NCBI RefSeq assembly: GCF_910585425.1
Contig: NZ_CAJUCP010000020.1
Span: forward strand, 17,659 to 81,658
Origin: an uncultured Acetatifactor sp.
GTDB taxonomy: Bacteria > Bacillota > Clostridia > Lachnospirales > Lachnospiraceae
Direction of reading: 5' to 3'
Length of the DNA stretch: 64,000 nt
In this document: in pieces, positions 35,144 to 43,720 of the stretch
How the letters are laid out: each line of letters begins with the position of its first letter
Position numbering within the stretch: the first letter of the stretch is position 1
The notes under the pieces: model-generated
The model's database searches: none
Told to the model about the DNA's origin: nothing
What the model saw: the letters and a program-made list of their open reading frames with translations, nothing else
Position numbers and translations under genes: made by a program

Positions 35144-36265
35144 TCACATCGTGTATCTTTCGTTTCTCTCTACTACAATGCGAATCTGCCCATCTTCCCC
35201 CACATAGCGGGAATTTGCCCGAATGGTGCTATGGCTTTCTAAGATGCAATTCTCTATGTAAGTGTTGTCGCCGATGTACACATCATTCAGAATGATGGAA
35301 TTCTTGATGACGCAATTATTGCCTATATAACTCTTCTTGAACACCACGGAGCTCTCCACAGTGCCGTTGACGATGCAGCCGCTGGATATCAGGCTGTTGC
35401 GCACGCGGGCTCCCATATTGTACTTGGCCGGGGCCAGGTCGTCCACCTTGGAGTAGACGTCCGGGTACTGCTTGAAGAAATAGCCTCTCACCTCGGGCTT
35501 TAAGAAGTCCATGTTGGTGGCGTAGTAATCCTCCACGGAGGCGATGTTCCTCCAGTAGTCCCGTATCTTGTAGCCGTAGATCCGCTTCACGTCCTTGTAG
35601 CGGATCAGGATGTCCCTGACGATGTCGTACCTGTCCTCCTCGATGCACTTCTCCACCATCTCTATGAGCTGGCGCCTACGGAGGATGTAGATGCCGCAGG
35701 AGATGACCCGGGATTTCGCGTGCAGGGGCTTCTCCTCGAACTCCTCGATGCGGCTCTCCTCGTTCATGCGGATGGTCCCGAAGCGCTCCAGATCCGCGTT
35801 AGGCCCCATGTCCCGACAGACTACAGTGATGTCTGCCCTCCTCTCGATGTGGTATTCCATGACCTTGTTGAAATCCATCTTGTACACGCCGTCCCCGGAG
35901 GCTATCAGCACATAGGGCTCATGGCTGCTCCTCAGGAAATCCAGGTTCTGGTAGATGGCGTCCGCCGTGCCCCTGTACCAGTTGCTGTTCTGGGCCGTGA
36001 CCGCAGGCGTGAACACATACAGGCCCCCCTGCTTGCGCCCGAAGTCCCACCACTTGGAGGAGCTTAAGTGCTCGTGCAGGCTGCTGGCATTGTACTGGGT
36101 CAGCACCGCCACCTTCTGGATATGGGAGTTGGACATGTTGCTCAGGGTAAAGTCGATGCTGCGGTAGCTCCCCGCGATTGGCATGGCGCATACGGCCCGC
36201 CTGTAGGACAGCTCCTGCATCCTGCGGTTGTTGCCTCCGGCTAAAATGATTCCGATCGCCCTCAT
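35144..36265 (-). CDS. glgD: Glucose-1-phosphate adenylyltransferase subunit GlgD
   Basis: GlgD is the regulatory partner of GlgC in Firmicutes and lacks several of its catalytic residues. The 373-residue protein starts MRAIGIILAGGNNRRMQELS, so the G-rich nucleotide loop is altered compared with GlgC. It continues with the GT-A-like domain (SGDGVYKMDFNKV) and a C-terminal left-handed beta-helix of hexapeptide repeats (about 275-365). It overlaps glgC by four bases (ATGA), so the subunits are made together. Role: ADP-glucose synthesis for glycogen. Confidence 0.95.
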   Translation of the reverse strand: MRAIGIILAGGNNRRMQELSYRRAVCAMPIAGSYRSIDFTLSNMSNSHIQKVAVLTQYNASSLHEHLSSSKWWDFGRKQGGLYVFTPAVTAQNSNWYRGTADAIYQNLDFLRSSHEPYVLIASGDGVYKMDFNKVMEYHIERRADITVVCRDMGPNADLERFGTIRMNEESRIEEFEEKPLHAKSRVISCGIYILRRRQLIEMVEKCIEEDRYDIVRDILIRYKDVKRIYGYKIRDYWRNIASVEDYYATNMDFLKPEVRGYFFKQYPDVYSKVDDLAPAKYNMGARVRNSLISSGCIVNGTVESSVVFKKSYIGNNCVIKNSIILNDVYIGDNTYIENCILESHSTIRANSRYVGEDGQIRIVVERNERYTM

Positions 36266-37536
36266 TGCTCTTCACCTGCCTTAATCAAAGTTTTGCCGCC
36301 CGGCAGACAGGAGCCCTCATAATCCAGGCCTGTGGTGACGCCGAAGATGACCGCGTTCTTGCCCACGGTGATGCCGTTGGGGACGACGCTGCGCTCCCCT
36401 ATGGTCACGATGTCGTGATTGTAGATATGAGGGGCAATCTCATTTTCCACCGACCCTCCCACGCCCAGCCGCACATGATCCCCAATCCGCACCTCCTCGT
36501 CCACGATGGCCTTGTTCACCTCGCAATGGTTCCCTATCTGGGTCTGGTTCATGATGATAGAATCCCGCACCACAGTGCCTTTTCCTATGGTGACCCCGCA
36601 GCCTATGACGGAATGGTACACCTTCCCGTAGATATCCGTGCCCTCCCCGATGATGCTGGTCTCCACTACGCTGTCCTCCGAAAAATACTGCGGGGGCTGG
36701 ATCTCGCTTTTGGTATATATCTTCCAGTATTCCTCATAGAGGTTGAACTCCGGCACGATGTCGATGAGCTCCATGTTGGCCTCCCAGTAGGAGTGCAGGG
36801 TGCCTACGTCCTTCCAGTAGCCGTTGAACTCGTAGGCGTAGAGGAACGCGCCCTTCTGGTGGCAGTAGGGGATCACATGCTTGCCGAAGTCCAGCGCGGG
36901 CTGCTCCGCCATGGCCACCAGCGCCCTCTTCAGGGTCTTCCAGTTGAAGATGTAGATTCCCATGCTGGCCAGGTTGCTCCTGGGGTTTTTGGGCTTTTCC
37001 TCAAAATCGGTGATCCTGCGCTTCTCATCGGCGATCATGATGCCGAAGCGGCTGGCCTCCTCCCTGGGCACCGGCATGACTGCGATGGTCACGTCCGCGT
37101 TGTTCTCCTTATGGAAATCCAACATCAGCTCGTAGTCCATCTTGTAGATATGGTCGCCGGACAAGATCAGTACATAGTCGGGATGGTAGCTCTCCATGTA
37201 TTCCATGTTCTGGTAGATGGCATTGGCCGTGCCCGTGTACCATTCGCTGTTGGAGCTCCTCTCATAGGGCGGCAGCACCGTGACCCCGCCGATGTTGCGG
37301 TCCAGATCCCAGGGGATGCCGATCCCGATGTGGGAATTCAGCCGCAGGGGCTGGTATTGGGTCAGGACCCCCACGGTATCCACCCCGGAATTGATGCAGT
37401 TGGAGAGCGGAAAATCGATGATGCGGTATTTCCCTCCGAACGCCACGGCAGGCTTCGCCATCTTGGATGTCAGCACACCCAGCCGACTGCCCTGCCCGCC
37501 TGCCAGAAGCATGGCAATCATTTCTTTCTTCACCAT
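36262..37536 (-). CDS. glgC: Glucose-1-phosphate adenylyltransferase GlgC
   Basis: GlgC makes ADP-glucose from ATP and glucose-1-phosphate, the first committed step of glycogen synthesis. In 424 residues the nucleotide loop LLAGGQGSRLG is at 10-20, with KPAVAFGGKYRIIDF, LILSGDHIYKMDY (catalytic Asp) and FEEKPKNPRS, then a C-terminal beta-helix. The start ATG 37536 follows AGAGGTGA; a GTG nine bases upstream is in frame. A leader with two hairpins lies before it. First gene of the glgC-glgD operon. Confidence 0.96.
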   Translation of the reverse strand: MVKKEMIAMLLAGGQGSRLGVLTSKMAKPAVAFGGKYRIIDFPLSNCINSGVDTVGVLTQYQPLRLNSHIGIGIPWDLDRNIGGVTVLPPYERSSNSEWYTGTANAIYQNMEYMESYHPDYVLILSGDHIYKMDYELMLDFHKENNADVTIAVMPVPREEASRFGIMIADEKRRITDFEEKPKNPRSNLASMGIYIFNWKTLKRALVAMAEQPALDFGKHVIPYCHQKGAFLYAYEFNGYWKDVGTLHSYWEANMELIDIVPEFNLYEEYWKIYTKSEIQPPQYFSEDSVVETSIIGEGTDIYGKVYHSVIGCGVTIGKGTVVRDSIIMNQTQIGNHCEVNKAIVDEEVRIGDHVRLGVGGSVENEIAPHIYNHDIVTIGERSVVPNGITVGKNAVIFGVTTGLDYEGSCLPGGKTLIKAGEEQ

Positions 37537-37556
37537 AGTTGTCACCTCTGTTTTCG

Positions 37557-37616
37557 TGCGCTACAGCGCACATGGAATCAGAAGTTGGCACAACGTCCTT
37601 CTGTGCCAATATTATA
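37557..37616 (-). promoter_or_regulatory. glgC promoter and hairpin leader
   Basis: Minus strand: an extended -10 box TGATATAAT (TATAAT at 37616-37611) without a clear -35. Directly at the expected start of transcription is a perfect 8-bp inverted repeat, TTGGCACA and TGTGCCAA (37585-37609). A second hairpin, GTGCGC-TGTA-GCGCAC, follows at about 37557-37572, close to the ribosome binding site. Confidence 0.55.
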
Positions 37617-37802
37617 TCATACGCCCCGACAAAATGGAATATTTAATGTCAAAATATTTATTTTTTATATTCTTATTTGTGTTGAAAATTAACATATTTT
37701 TAGTTTAGTGCGCTATATATTTGTACATATTTTCTAATTTTTCTAATTTATACATGCAATTTAAAAGGATATTCCGGATATCTTCGGAAATCTGATTTCA
37801 TG

Positions 37803-37832
37803 TTGATTTTTCTTTGCGCCAGGTGCTATAAT
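37803..37832 (+). promoter_or_regulatory. murC promoter
   Basis: -35 TTGATT (37803-37808), 18-bp spacer, consensus -10 TATAAT (37827-37832). The start of transcription near 37840 excludes the upstream ATG at 37837 as the murC start. The AT-rich stretch 37,617-37,802 shows nothing else. Confidence 0.7.
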
Positions 37833-37869
37833 AATAATGAAACGAAAAACCAACAAGGAAGTACAGCCT

Positions 37870-39255
37870 ATGTATACAATTGATTTCAACCATCCCTCTT
37901 CCCTCTACTTCGTGGGCATCGGCGGCATCAGCATGTCCGGCATGGCCCTGCTGCTGCAGGACGCGGGCTTTCAGGTCTGCGGCTCCGACCGGGCGCCCAG
38001 CGCCACCACCGAGATGCTGGAGGCACAGGGGATTACCGTATTCTATGGACAGAGGGCCGAAAATATGACCGAGGCCGGCAGGATCGACTGCGTGGTCTTC
38101 ACCGCCGCCATCCACCCCGACAATCCGGAGTATAAGGAGGCCCACGCCAGGCTCCTCCCCTGCCTTACCAGGGGCCAGCTCCTGGGCCAGATCATGAAGC
38201 ATTACCAGACCCCCATCGCCGTCAGCGGCACCCACGGCAAGACCACCGCCACCTCCATGGCGGGTGAGATCCTGCTGGGCGCGGGACTGGATCCCACCCT
38301 GTCCATCGGGGGCGTCCTGAAGGACATCGGCGGCAATATGCGCATCGGCCACTCCGGCTACTTTGTGGCGGAGGCCTGCGAGTACACCAACAGCTTCCTG
38401 GACTTCTTCCCGAAGGTGGGTATCATCCTGAACATCGGGGAGGACCATCTGGACTTCTTCAAGGATCTGGAGGACATCCGCCATTCCTTCCGGCGGTTCG
38501 CCGGGCTCCTGCCACAGGACGGCTGCCTCATCATCAATGGGGACATCGAGCGGCTGGAGGAGATCACTGAGGGCTTAAGCTGCCGCGTCGTCACCTTTGG
38601 AGCGGGCGAGCCGAACGACTATTTCGCCACGGACATCCGCTATGACGGCTTCGGCAACCCCCGCTTCATCCTGCACTGTCCGGGAGGAGCAAAGCGCCCC
38701 GTGACTTTAAGCGTGCCCGGCGAGCACAATGTATACAATGCCCTGGCGGCCCTGGCGCTGGCGGACTGTCTAGGCATCAACGGCAGCCTGGCGGCAGGGG
38801 CGCTGCAGGGCTACAAGGGCACCGACAGGCGCTTTGAGCACAAGGGGACCATCGGCGGCGTCACCGTCATAGACGACTACGCCCACCATCCCACGGAGAT
38901 CGAGGCCACCCTGAAGGCCGCCGCCAACTATCCCCACCGGAAGCTCTGGTGCGTGTTCCAGCCCCACACCTACACACGCACCAAGGCCTATCTGAAGGAA
39001 TTCGCCCGGTCCCTGTGCCTGGCGGACGAGGTGGTGCTGGCGGACATCTACGCGGCCAGGGAGACGGACACCCTGGGCGTCCATTCCCAGGACCTGCAGC
39101 GGGAGATCCAGGCGCTGGGGCATGTGTGCCATTATTTTCCCAGCTTTGATGAGATAGAGAATTTCCTACTGGAAAATTGCATAAAGGACGATCTGTTGAT
39201 AACCATGGGTGCCGGGGATGTGGTAAAAATCGGCGAAAGCCTGCTTGGCTCCTAG
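37870..39255 (+). CDS. murC: UDP-N-acetylmuramate--L-alanine ligase MurC
   Basis: MurC joins L-alanine to UDP-MurNAc, the first amino acid of the peptidoglycan stem. The 461-residue protein has the UDP-binding YFVGIGGISMSGMALLL near residue 14, the ATP loop SGTHGKTTATSMA near 119, AEACEYTNSFL, and VIDDYAHHPTEIEATL near 344. The start ATG 37870 follows AAGGAAG and agrees with the promoter. It is transcribed toward dnaD with a DnaA-box-like cluster immediately after its stop codon. Confidence 0.96.
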   Translation: MYTIDFNHPSSLYFVGIGGISMSGMALLLQDAGFQVCGSDRAPSATTEMLEAQGITVFYGQRAENMTEAGRIDCVVFTAAIHPDNPEYKEAHARLLPCLTRGQLLGQIMKHYQTPIAVSGTHGKTTATSMAGEILLGAGLDPTLSIGGVLKDIGGNMRIGHSGYFVAEACEYTNSFLDFFPKVGIILNIGEDHLDFFKDLEDIRHSFRRFAGLLPQDGCLIINGDIERLEEITEGLSCRVVTFGAGEPNDYFATDIRYDGFGNPRFILHCPGGAKRPVTLSVPGEHNVYNALAALALADCLGINGSLAAGALQGYKGTDRRFEHKGTIGGVTVIDDYAHHPTEIEATLKAAANYPHRKLWCVFQPHTYTRTKAYLKEFARSLCLADEVVLADIYAARETDTLGVHSQDLQREIQALGHVCHYFPSFDEIENFLLENCIKDDLLITMGAGDVVKIGESLLGS

Positions 39256-39371
39256 TTATCCACAGTTTCCACAAAAAAGACGGGAATCCGGGCTGTGGAT
39301 ATGCCCGGGGGACAGTCCCGTGGAATCCCTGGATTCCGGAGGGTTGTCCACAGTTTCCACAATTTCCACAA
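39256..39371. promoter_or_regulatory. Cluster of DnaA-box-like sequences
   Basis: A consensus TTATCCACA is at 39256-39264, directly after the murC stop. Near-matches: TGTGGATAT (39294-39302, opposite orientation, 8/9), TTGTCCACA (39344-39352, 8/9). Three TTTCCACAA copies at 39266-39274, 39354-39362 and 39363-39371 are weaker. The cluster lies upstream of dnaD. The remaining bases to 39509 carry TTGACT and TATACT boxes with non-ideal spacing. Confidence 0.55.
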
Positions 39372-39509
39372 ACCGGCCCCGGGCCTGCACCCCAAAACGG
39401 ATTCAGGCAATTTGACTATTTTCTTTTTCCGGACACTATGCTATACTTTTGCTACTGCGTCAGTACGGCGCATTATGGAACGATTGTATGGAGAGGCAGG
39501 GGAGAGGCA

Positions 39510-40619
39510 ATGGCGCGTTTGACGATTTATCCGGACAACCATGTGGATTCCACAGTGGTGTCCAATCTTTTCATCGATGAATATATGAAGGATGCCAATG
39601 ACGCCCAGCTAAAGGTCTATCTCTATCTGCTGCGCATGATGAGCGCCCATCTGGCCACCAGCGTGTCCGACATCGCGGACAGGTTCAACCACACGGAGAA
39701 GGAAGTGCTGCGTGCCCTGCGGTACTGGGAGAAGCAGCAGCTCCTCAGCCTGGATTACGACGGGGACAAGAACCTGGTGGGCATCCATATCCATGACCTG
39801 ACCGATGGGGCCAGGGCTGGCGCGCAGATGCCGGCCTCCTTCGTGCCCATGCCTGTCATGTCTGCCGTGGAGGATATCCGGAGGGACTCCGTCCCCGCAG
39901 GGCTTCCCCAGGCAGAGAGCCAGCCGGACAGCGCCCAGGCGGCAATGGTCTATGAGAAGCCGTCCTACACCGCCGACCAGCTCCGGGAGTTCAAGGGCAG
40001 GCAGGAGACCACACAGCTCCTGTTCATCGCGGAATCCTACATCGGAAAGCCGCTGACGCCCTCGGAGATCAAGACCATCCTCTACTTCACGGATGTGCTG
40101 CGCTTTTCCGACGACCTGATCGACTATCTGCTCCAATACTGCGTGGACAGGGGCAAGAAGGATTTCAAATACATAGAGAAAGTGGCGGTAAGCTGGGCGG
40201 AGGACGGCATCACCACCCCCAAGCAGGCCCAGAAAAGGGCCACGCGCTACGACAAGAATATCTACACCATCATGAACGGCCTGGGCAAGAGCAATTCCCC
40301 CACCGCCAAGGAGATGGAGTTCATCACCCGCTGGCTGAAGGATTACGGCTTTACCATGGACATCATCATCGAGGCCTGTGAGCGCACCGTGCTGGCCACG
40401 GACAAGCACCGCTTCGAGTATGCCGAGAGCATCCTGAGCAGCTGGAAGCGCCAGAACGTGCACCATAAGGCAGATATACAGGGGATCGATGACCTGCACC
40501 AGCAGCGCAGGAAAAGCGCCTCCTCCAATCCCCCGAAGCAGTCGGGCAACCGCTTCAATCAGTTTACACAGAACAATTATGATTTCGCCGCCCTGGAGCA
40601 GGAACTGGTCAGCAACTAA
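39510..40619 (+). CDS. dnaD: DnaD-domain replication initiation protein
   Basis: DnaD-type proteins remodel DNA and help load the helicase in Firmicutes. The 369-residue protein has an N-terminal winged helix (about 1-95: TSVSDIADRFNHTEKEVLRALRYW), a linker, and two DnaD/DnaB_2 domains (about 150-230 and 250-330, the second with YAESILSSWKRQNV). The start ATG 39510 follows GGGGAGAGG; the upstream open frame is unlikely because of the intergenic DnaA-like cluster. It forms an operon with the loader gene 32 bases downstream. Confidence 0.9.
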   Translation: MARLTIYPDNHVDSTVVSNLFIDEYMKDANDAQLKVYLYLLRMMSAHLATSVSDIADRFNHTEKEVLRALRYWEKQQLLSLDYDGDKNLVGIHIHDLTDGARAGAQMPASFVPMPVMSAVEDIRRDSVPAGLPQAESQPDSAQAAMVYEKPSYTADQLREFKGRQETTQLLFIAESYIGKPLTPSEIKTILYFTDVLRFSDDLIDYLLQYCVDRGKKDFKYIEKVAVSWAEDGITTPKQAQKRATRYDKNIYTIMNGLGKSNSPTAKEMEFITRWLKDYGFTMDIIIEACERTVLATDKHRFEYAESILSSWKRQNVHHKADIQGIDDLHQQRRKSASSNPPKQSGNRFNQFTQNNYDFAALEQELVSN

Positions 40620-40651
40620 GGGCGGCCGCGGCACCGGAACAGGAGGCCACA

Positions 40652-41644
40652 ATGGCACTGAGCAATTCTCAATATGAAGCCATCCGAAAGGAATATCAGC
40701 GCACGAGGGATGAGAACCGGATCCTGGCAGAGGCCAGGCTGCGGGAGGTCTGCGAGGCCGTCCCGGAGTACCTTCCCCTTTCGGAGTCCGTCAGCACCCT
40801 GTCCGTAGCCCGGGCCAGGCGCATGCTGGAGGGGGATGAGGACGCGCTGTCCGGTCTCCACCAGGAACTGGCGGAGCTTGCCCGTAGGCGGAAATGTCTT
40901 CTGGCGGAGCACGGCTTCCCCGAGGATTATCTGGAGCCCGTCTATCGCTGTCCGGACTGCCAGGATACCGGTTACGTCACCTCGGACCAGGGGCTTAAGA
41001 CAAAATGCCATTGCTTCCGGCAGCAGGAGATTTCCCTCCTGTATGCCCAGTCCCATATACAGGAGCTGATAGAACGTGAAAATTTTTCCGTCCTATCGTA
41101 TGAGTATTATCAGGGGGAGGACCTGCGCCGCTTTGAGGCGGCAGTGGGCATCAGCAGGAGATTCATACGGGAGTTCGGGGAGGCCTGCCGGAACCTTTTC
41201 TTCTACGGCACCGTAGGCACCGGCAAGAGCTTCCTCTCCGGCTGCATCGCCAGGGAGCTTCTCCAGCGGGGCTGTTCCGTCCTCTATTTCAGCGCCGCCG
41301 GCCTGTTCGACACGCTGGCCAGGTATACCTTTGACGGACGGCTCAAGGACAGCCTCCAGGATTTCTGCGAGGACCTCTACGGCTGCGACCTGCTGATCGT
41401 GGACGACCTGGGGACGGAGATCACCAACAGCTTCGTGACCTCTGCGCTGTTCTCCTGCCTCAACGAACGCCATCTGCGCGGGAGGTCCACCCTGATCTCC
41501 ACCAACATCAGCCTGGAGGAGCTCAGGGACCGTTACTCCGACCGGATCTTCTCCCGGATCAGCAGCGGCTTCACGCTGTGCAAGCTCACGGGGCCGGACA
41601 TCCGCATCCTGAAAAAGCGCCTGTCCAACGTCCCCGCTGTATAA
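40652..41644 (+). CDS. Helicase loader, DnaC/DnaI type ATPase
   Basis: This AAA+ protein of 330 residues loads the replicative helicase. It has an N-terminal zinc site (CPDC...CHC, about 105-128), Walker A FYGTVGTGKSF near 186, Walker B LLIVDDLGTE near 250, sensor I TLISTNIS and an arginine finger in FSRIS. The start ATG 40652 follows AGGAGG. The dnaD-dnaI adjacency recapitulates the primosome genes of Bacillus, although the layout differs. Either the name dnaI or dnaC is used in Clostridia. Confidence 0.92.
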   Translation: MALSNSQYEAIRKEYQRTRDENRILAEARLREVCEAVPEYLPLSESVSTLSVARARRMLEGDEDALSGLHQELAELARRRKCLLAEHGFPEDYLEPVYRCPDCQDTGYVTSDQGLKTKCHCFRQQEISLLYAQSHIQELIERENFSVLSYEYYQGEDLRRFEAAVGISRRFIREFGEACRNLFFYGTVGTGKSFLSGCIARELLQRGCSVLYFSAAGLFDTLARYTFDGRLKDSLQDFCEDLYGCDLLIVDDLGTEITNSFVTSALFSCLNERHLRGRSTLISTNISLEELRDRYSDRIFSRISSGFTLCKLTGPDIRILKKRLSNVPAV

Positions 41645-41748
41645 AAGATACTTACCGATACTGATTTACCGATACCAATCGAAGACTTCTTCCGGCTTCA
41701 GACAAAAATGCAGGAATCTGCATGGAAAAGAACAGAAAGGGACACATC

Positions 41749-42939
41749 ATGGGCAACCGCGAAGAAAAAAGAAACTTGGAAACCATTCCCGCCGGCTCTC
41801 TGGGAATCATCGCACTGGAGGGCTGCAGGCCCCTGTCGGAGCGGATCGACAAATACCTGGTGAGATGGCGGAGGGAGCGGGAGAGCGAGCACAAGGAATC
41901 CCTGGCTTTCTCCGGCTATCAGCGGGACTCCTACCTGCTGCAGTCAAGGGTGCCCCGTTTCGGCTCCGGGGAGGCCAAGGGGATGATCCTGGAATCCGTC
42001 CGCGGCTTCGACCTCTACCTGCTGGTGGATGTCTGCAACTATTCCCTGACCTATCGCCTGGGCGGCCAGGAGAACCACATGTCCCCCGATGACCACTATC
42101 AGGATCTGAAGCGAATCATCTCCGCCGTGGGCGGCAAGGCCCGGCGCATCACGGTGATCATGCCCTTTCTGTACGAGAGCCGCCAGCACAAGCGCTCCAA
42201 CAGGGAGTCCCTGGACTGTGCGCTGGCGCTGCAGGAGCTGGTGCAGATGGGCGTGGACAACATCATCACCTTCGACGCCCATGACCCCAGGGTCCAGAAC
42301 GCCATCCCCCTCCACGGCTTTGAGACCGTGCAGCCGGCCTATCAGTTCATCAAGGGGCTGTTGGGCCATGTGGGGGATCTGCAGATAGACGCTGACCACA
42401 TGATGGTCATAAGCCCCGATGAGGGCGGCATGACCCGGGCCATCTACTGCGCCAATGTGCTGGGCCTGGATATGGGCATGTTCTATAAGAGGCGTGACTA
42501 CACAAGGATAGTCGATGGGCGCAATCCCATCATCGCCCACGAATTCCTGGGCACCAGCGTGGAGGGCAAGGACATGATCATCATCGATGACATGATCTCC
42601 TCCGGGGACAGCGTGCTGGAGGTGGCTGCGGAGCTGAAGAACCGAAGGGCGCACAAGATATTCGTCTTCTCCACCTTCGGGCTGTTCACCAGCGGCCTGG
42701 ACAAATTCGACCGGGCTTATGAAGAAGGAATCATCGACCGGGTGCTGACTACGAACCTGATCTATCAGACACCGGAGCTGCTGCGCAGGGAATGGTACAT
42801 CAACTGCGACATGAGCAAATATATAGCCTACATCATCGATACCCTGAACCACGATTCCTCCATCAGCGACCTGCTGAATCCCAACGAGAGGATCACGAGC
42901 ATCGTGGCCCGGTACAAGAGCGGGGAGCTTTCCCCCTGA
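41749..42939 (+). CDS. prs: Ribose-phosphate pyrophosphokinase, long divergent form
   Basis: PRPP synthetase makes PRPP from ribose-5-phosphate and ATP. The protein is about 396 residues, against about 315 in classical Prs. It keeps the two phosphoribosyltransferase-like domains, the ATP-side PFLYESRQHKRSNRES segment, DAHDPRVQNAIP, and the PRPP loop MIIIDDMISSGDS near 290. The extra length is an N-terminal extension and internal insertions. ATG 41749 follows AAAGGGA; ATG 41722 is also possible. It ends just before a strong hairpin. Confidence 0.88.
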   Translation: MGNREEKRNLETIPAGSLGIIALEGCRPLSERIDKYLVRWRRERESEHKESLAFSGYQRDSYLLQSRVPRFGSGEAKGMILESVRGFDLYLLVDVCNYSLTYRLGGQENHMSPDDHYQDLKRIISAVGGKARRITVIMPFLYESRQHKRSNRESLDCALALQELVQMGVDNIITFDAHDPRVQNAIPLHGFETVQPAYQFIKGLLGHVGDLQIDADHMMVISPDEGGMTRAIYCANVLGLDMGMFYKRRDYTRIVDGRNPIIAHEFLGTSVEGKDMIIIDDMISSGDSVLEVAAELKNRRAHKIFVFSTFGLFTSGLDKFDRAYEEGIIDRVLTTNLIYQTPELLRREWYINCDMSKYIAYIIDTLNHDSSISDLLNPNERITSIVARYKSGELSP

Positions 42940-42999
42940 TGCCTGCGGGCACACATTACTTATGCTATCTCCTATATTTATTACACCTACATTACACTG

Positions 43000-43030
43000 G
43001 AACCGCCGGATCGCAATGACCCGGCGGTTC
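43000..43030. terminator. Hairpin after prs, between convergent genes
   Basis: GAACCGCCGG and CCGGCGGTTC pair perfectly over ten bases around an 11-base loop, followed by TGGTATTCTG and a short T run. It ends the plus-strand murC-prs unit and lies next to the minus-strand gene at 43066. Confidence 0.7.
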
Positions 43031-43065
43031 TGGTATTCTGTAGCTTTTTGTCCGTCTGTATTCCT

Positions 43066-43593
43066 TCAGGCCCCGGTAAAGGTGTCGTAGAGCGTCACCA
43101 CGTTTTCCTGGGCATCGTACATGGTGATGGCCCCGCACTCGATGGGGAGCACGATGGCGAAGGGCTCCTCGGAGTCCACCTGTATGGTCTCCTGCTTCAC
43201 GCTGTCGTCCACCACGATTTTGCACACCTTGTCCTCGTTCAGGGAGAGCAAGGCGATGCCCTTGTCCTCGAACACCACGCCCTTCACGCCCTCCTCCATG
43301 TAGGCGTCGGTGCCGCCCTGCCTGTAGAAGTAGCCGTATGACAGGCCCTCTTTGGTCAGATAGATGGTGTAGGCGTAGTTCTCCTTCTCCTCGTCATAGA
43401 AGAGCATGGCGCACATGTCCTCATTGACGGCCTGGGCCATCTCCCAGGACTTCTCCACGCCCTGCTTCTCCCTGGCATCCTGCTCCAGCCTGCCCTTCGA
43501 CACGCCGAATATCCCCGCCTGCCATATGATCAGAAAGGCCAGCAGAATGATCAGCACCAGGCCTATCAGTGCCGGTATCTTCTCTACCTTCAT
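43066..43593 (-). CDS. Membrane-anchored protein of unknown function
   Basis: The 175-residue protein has one N-terminal membrane helix (about residues 7-27, IGLVLIILLAFLIIW) followed by an extracytoplasmic acidic domain with MCAMLFYDEEKENYAYTIYL and an IVLPIECGAITMYD strand near the end. No enzyme motif is visible. The start ATG 43593 follows GGAGGTAAGG. It is downstream of another membrane-anchored gene. I do not recognise a family. Confidence 0.75.
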   Translation of the reverse strand: MKVEKIPALIGLVLIILLAFLIIWQAGIFGVSKGRLEQDAREKQGVEKSWEMAQAVNEDMCAMLFYDEEKENYAYTIYLTKEGLSYGYFYRQGGTDAYMEEGVKGVVFEDKGIALLSLNEDKVCKIVVDDSVKQETIQVDSEEPFAIVLPIECGAITMYDAQENVVTLYDTFTGA

Positions 43594-43720
43594 GTCCTTA
43601 CCTCCGGTTCCGTTGTGATTTTCTGCCTTCCTTACAAGGCATACCTTCCGATGAAAATTCTACCACAGATTCCCAAATCCGTCCAGCCGTAAAACAGGCC
43701 TGACTTATTGCCGCGGCAGC

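Noticed and set aside
39256..39371. Chromosomal origin
   Set aside because: DnaA-like boxes occur, but there is no dnaA, dnaN or AT-rich unwinding element next to them.
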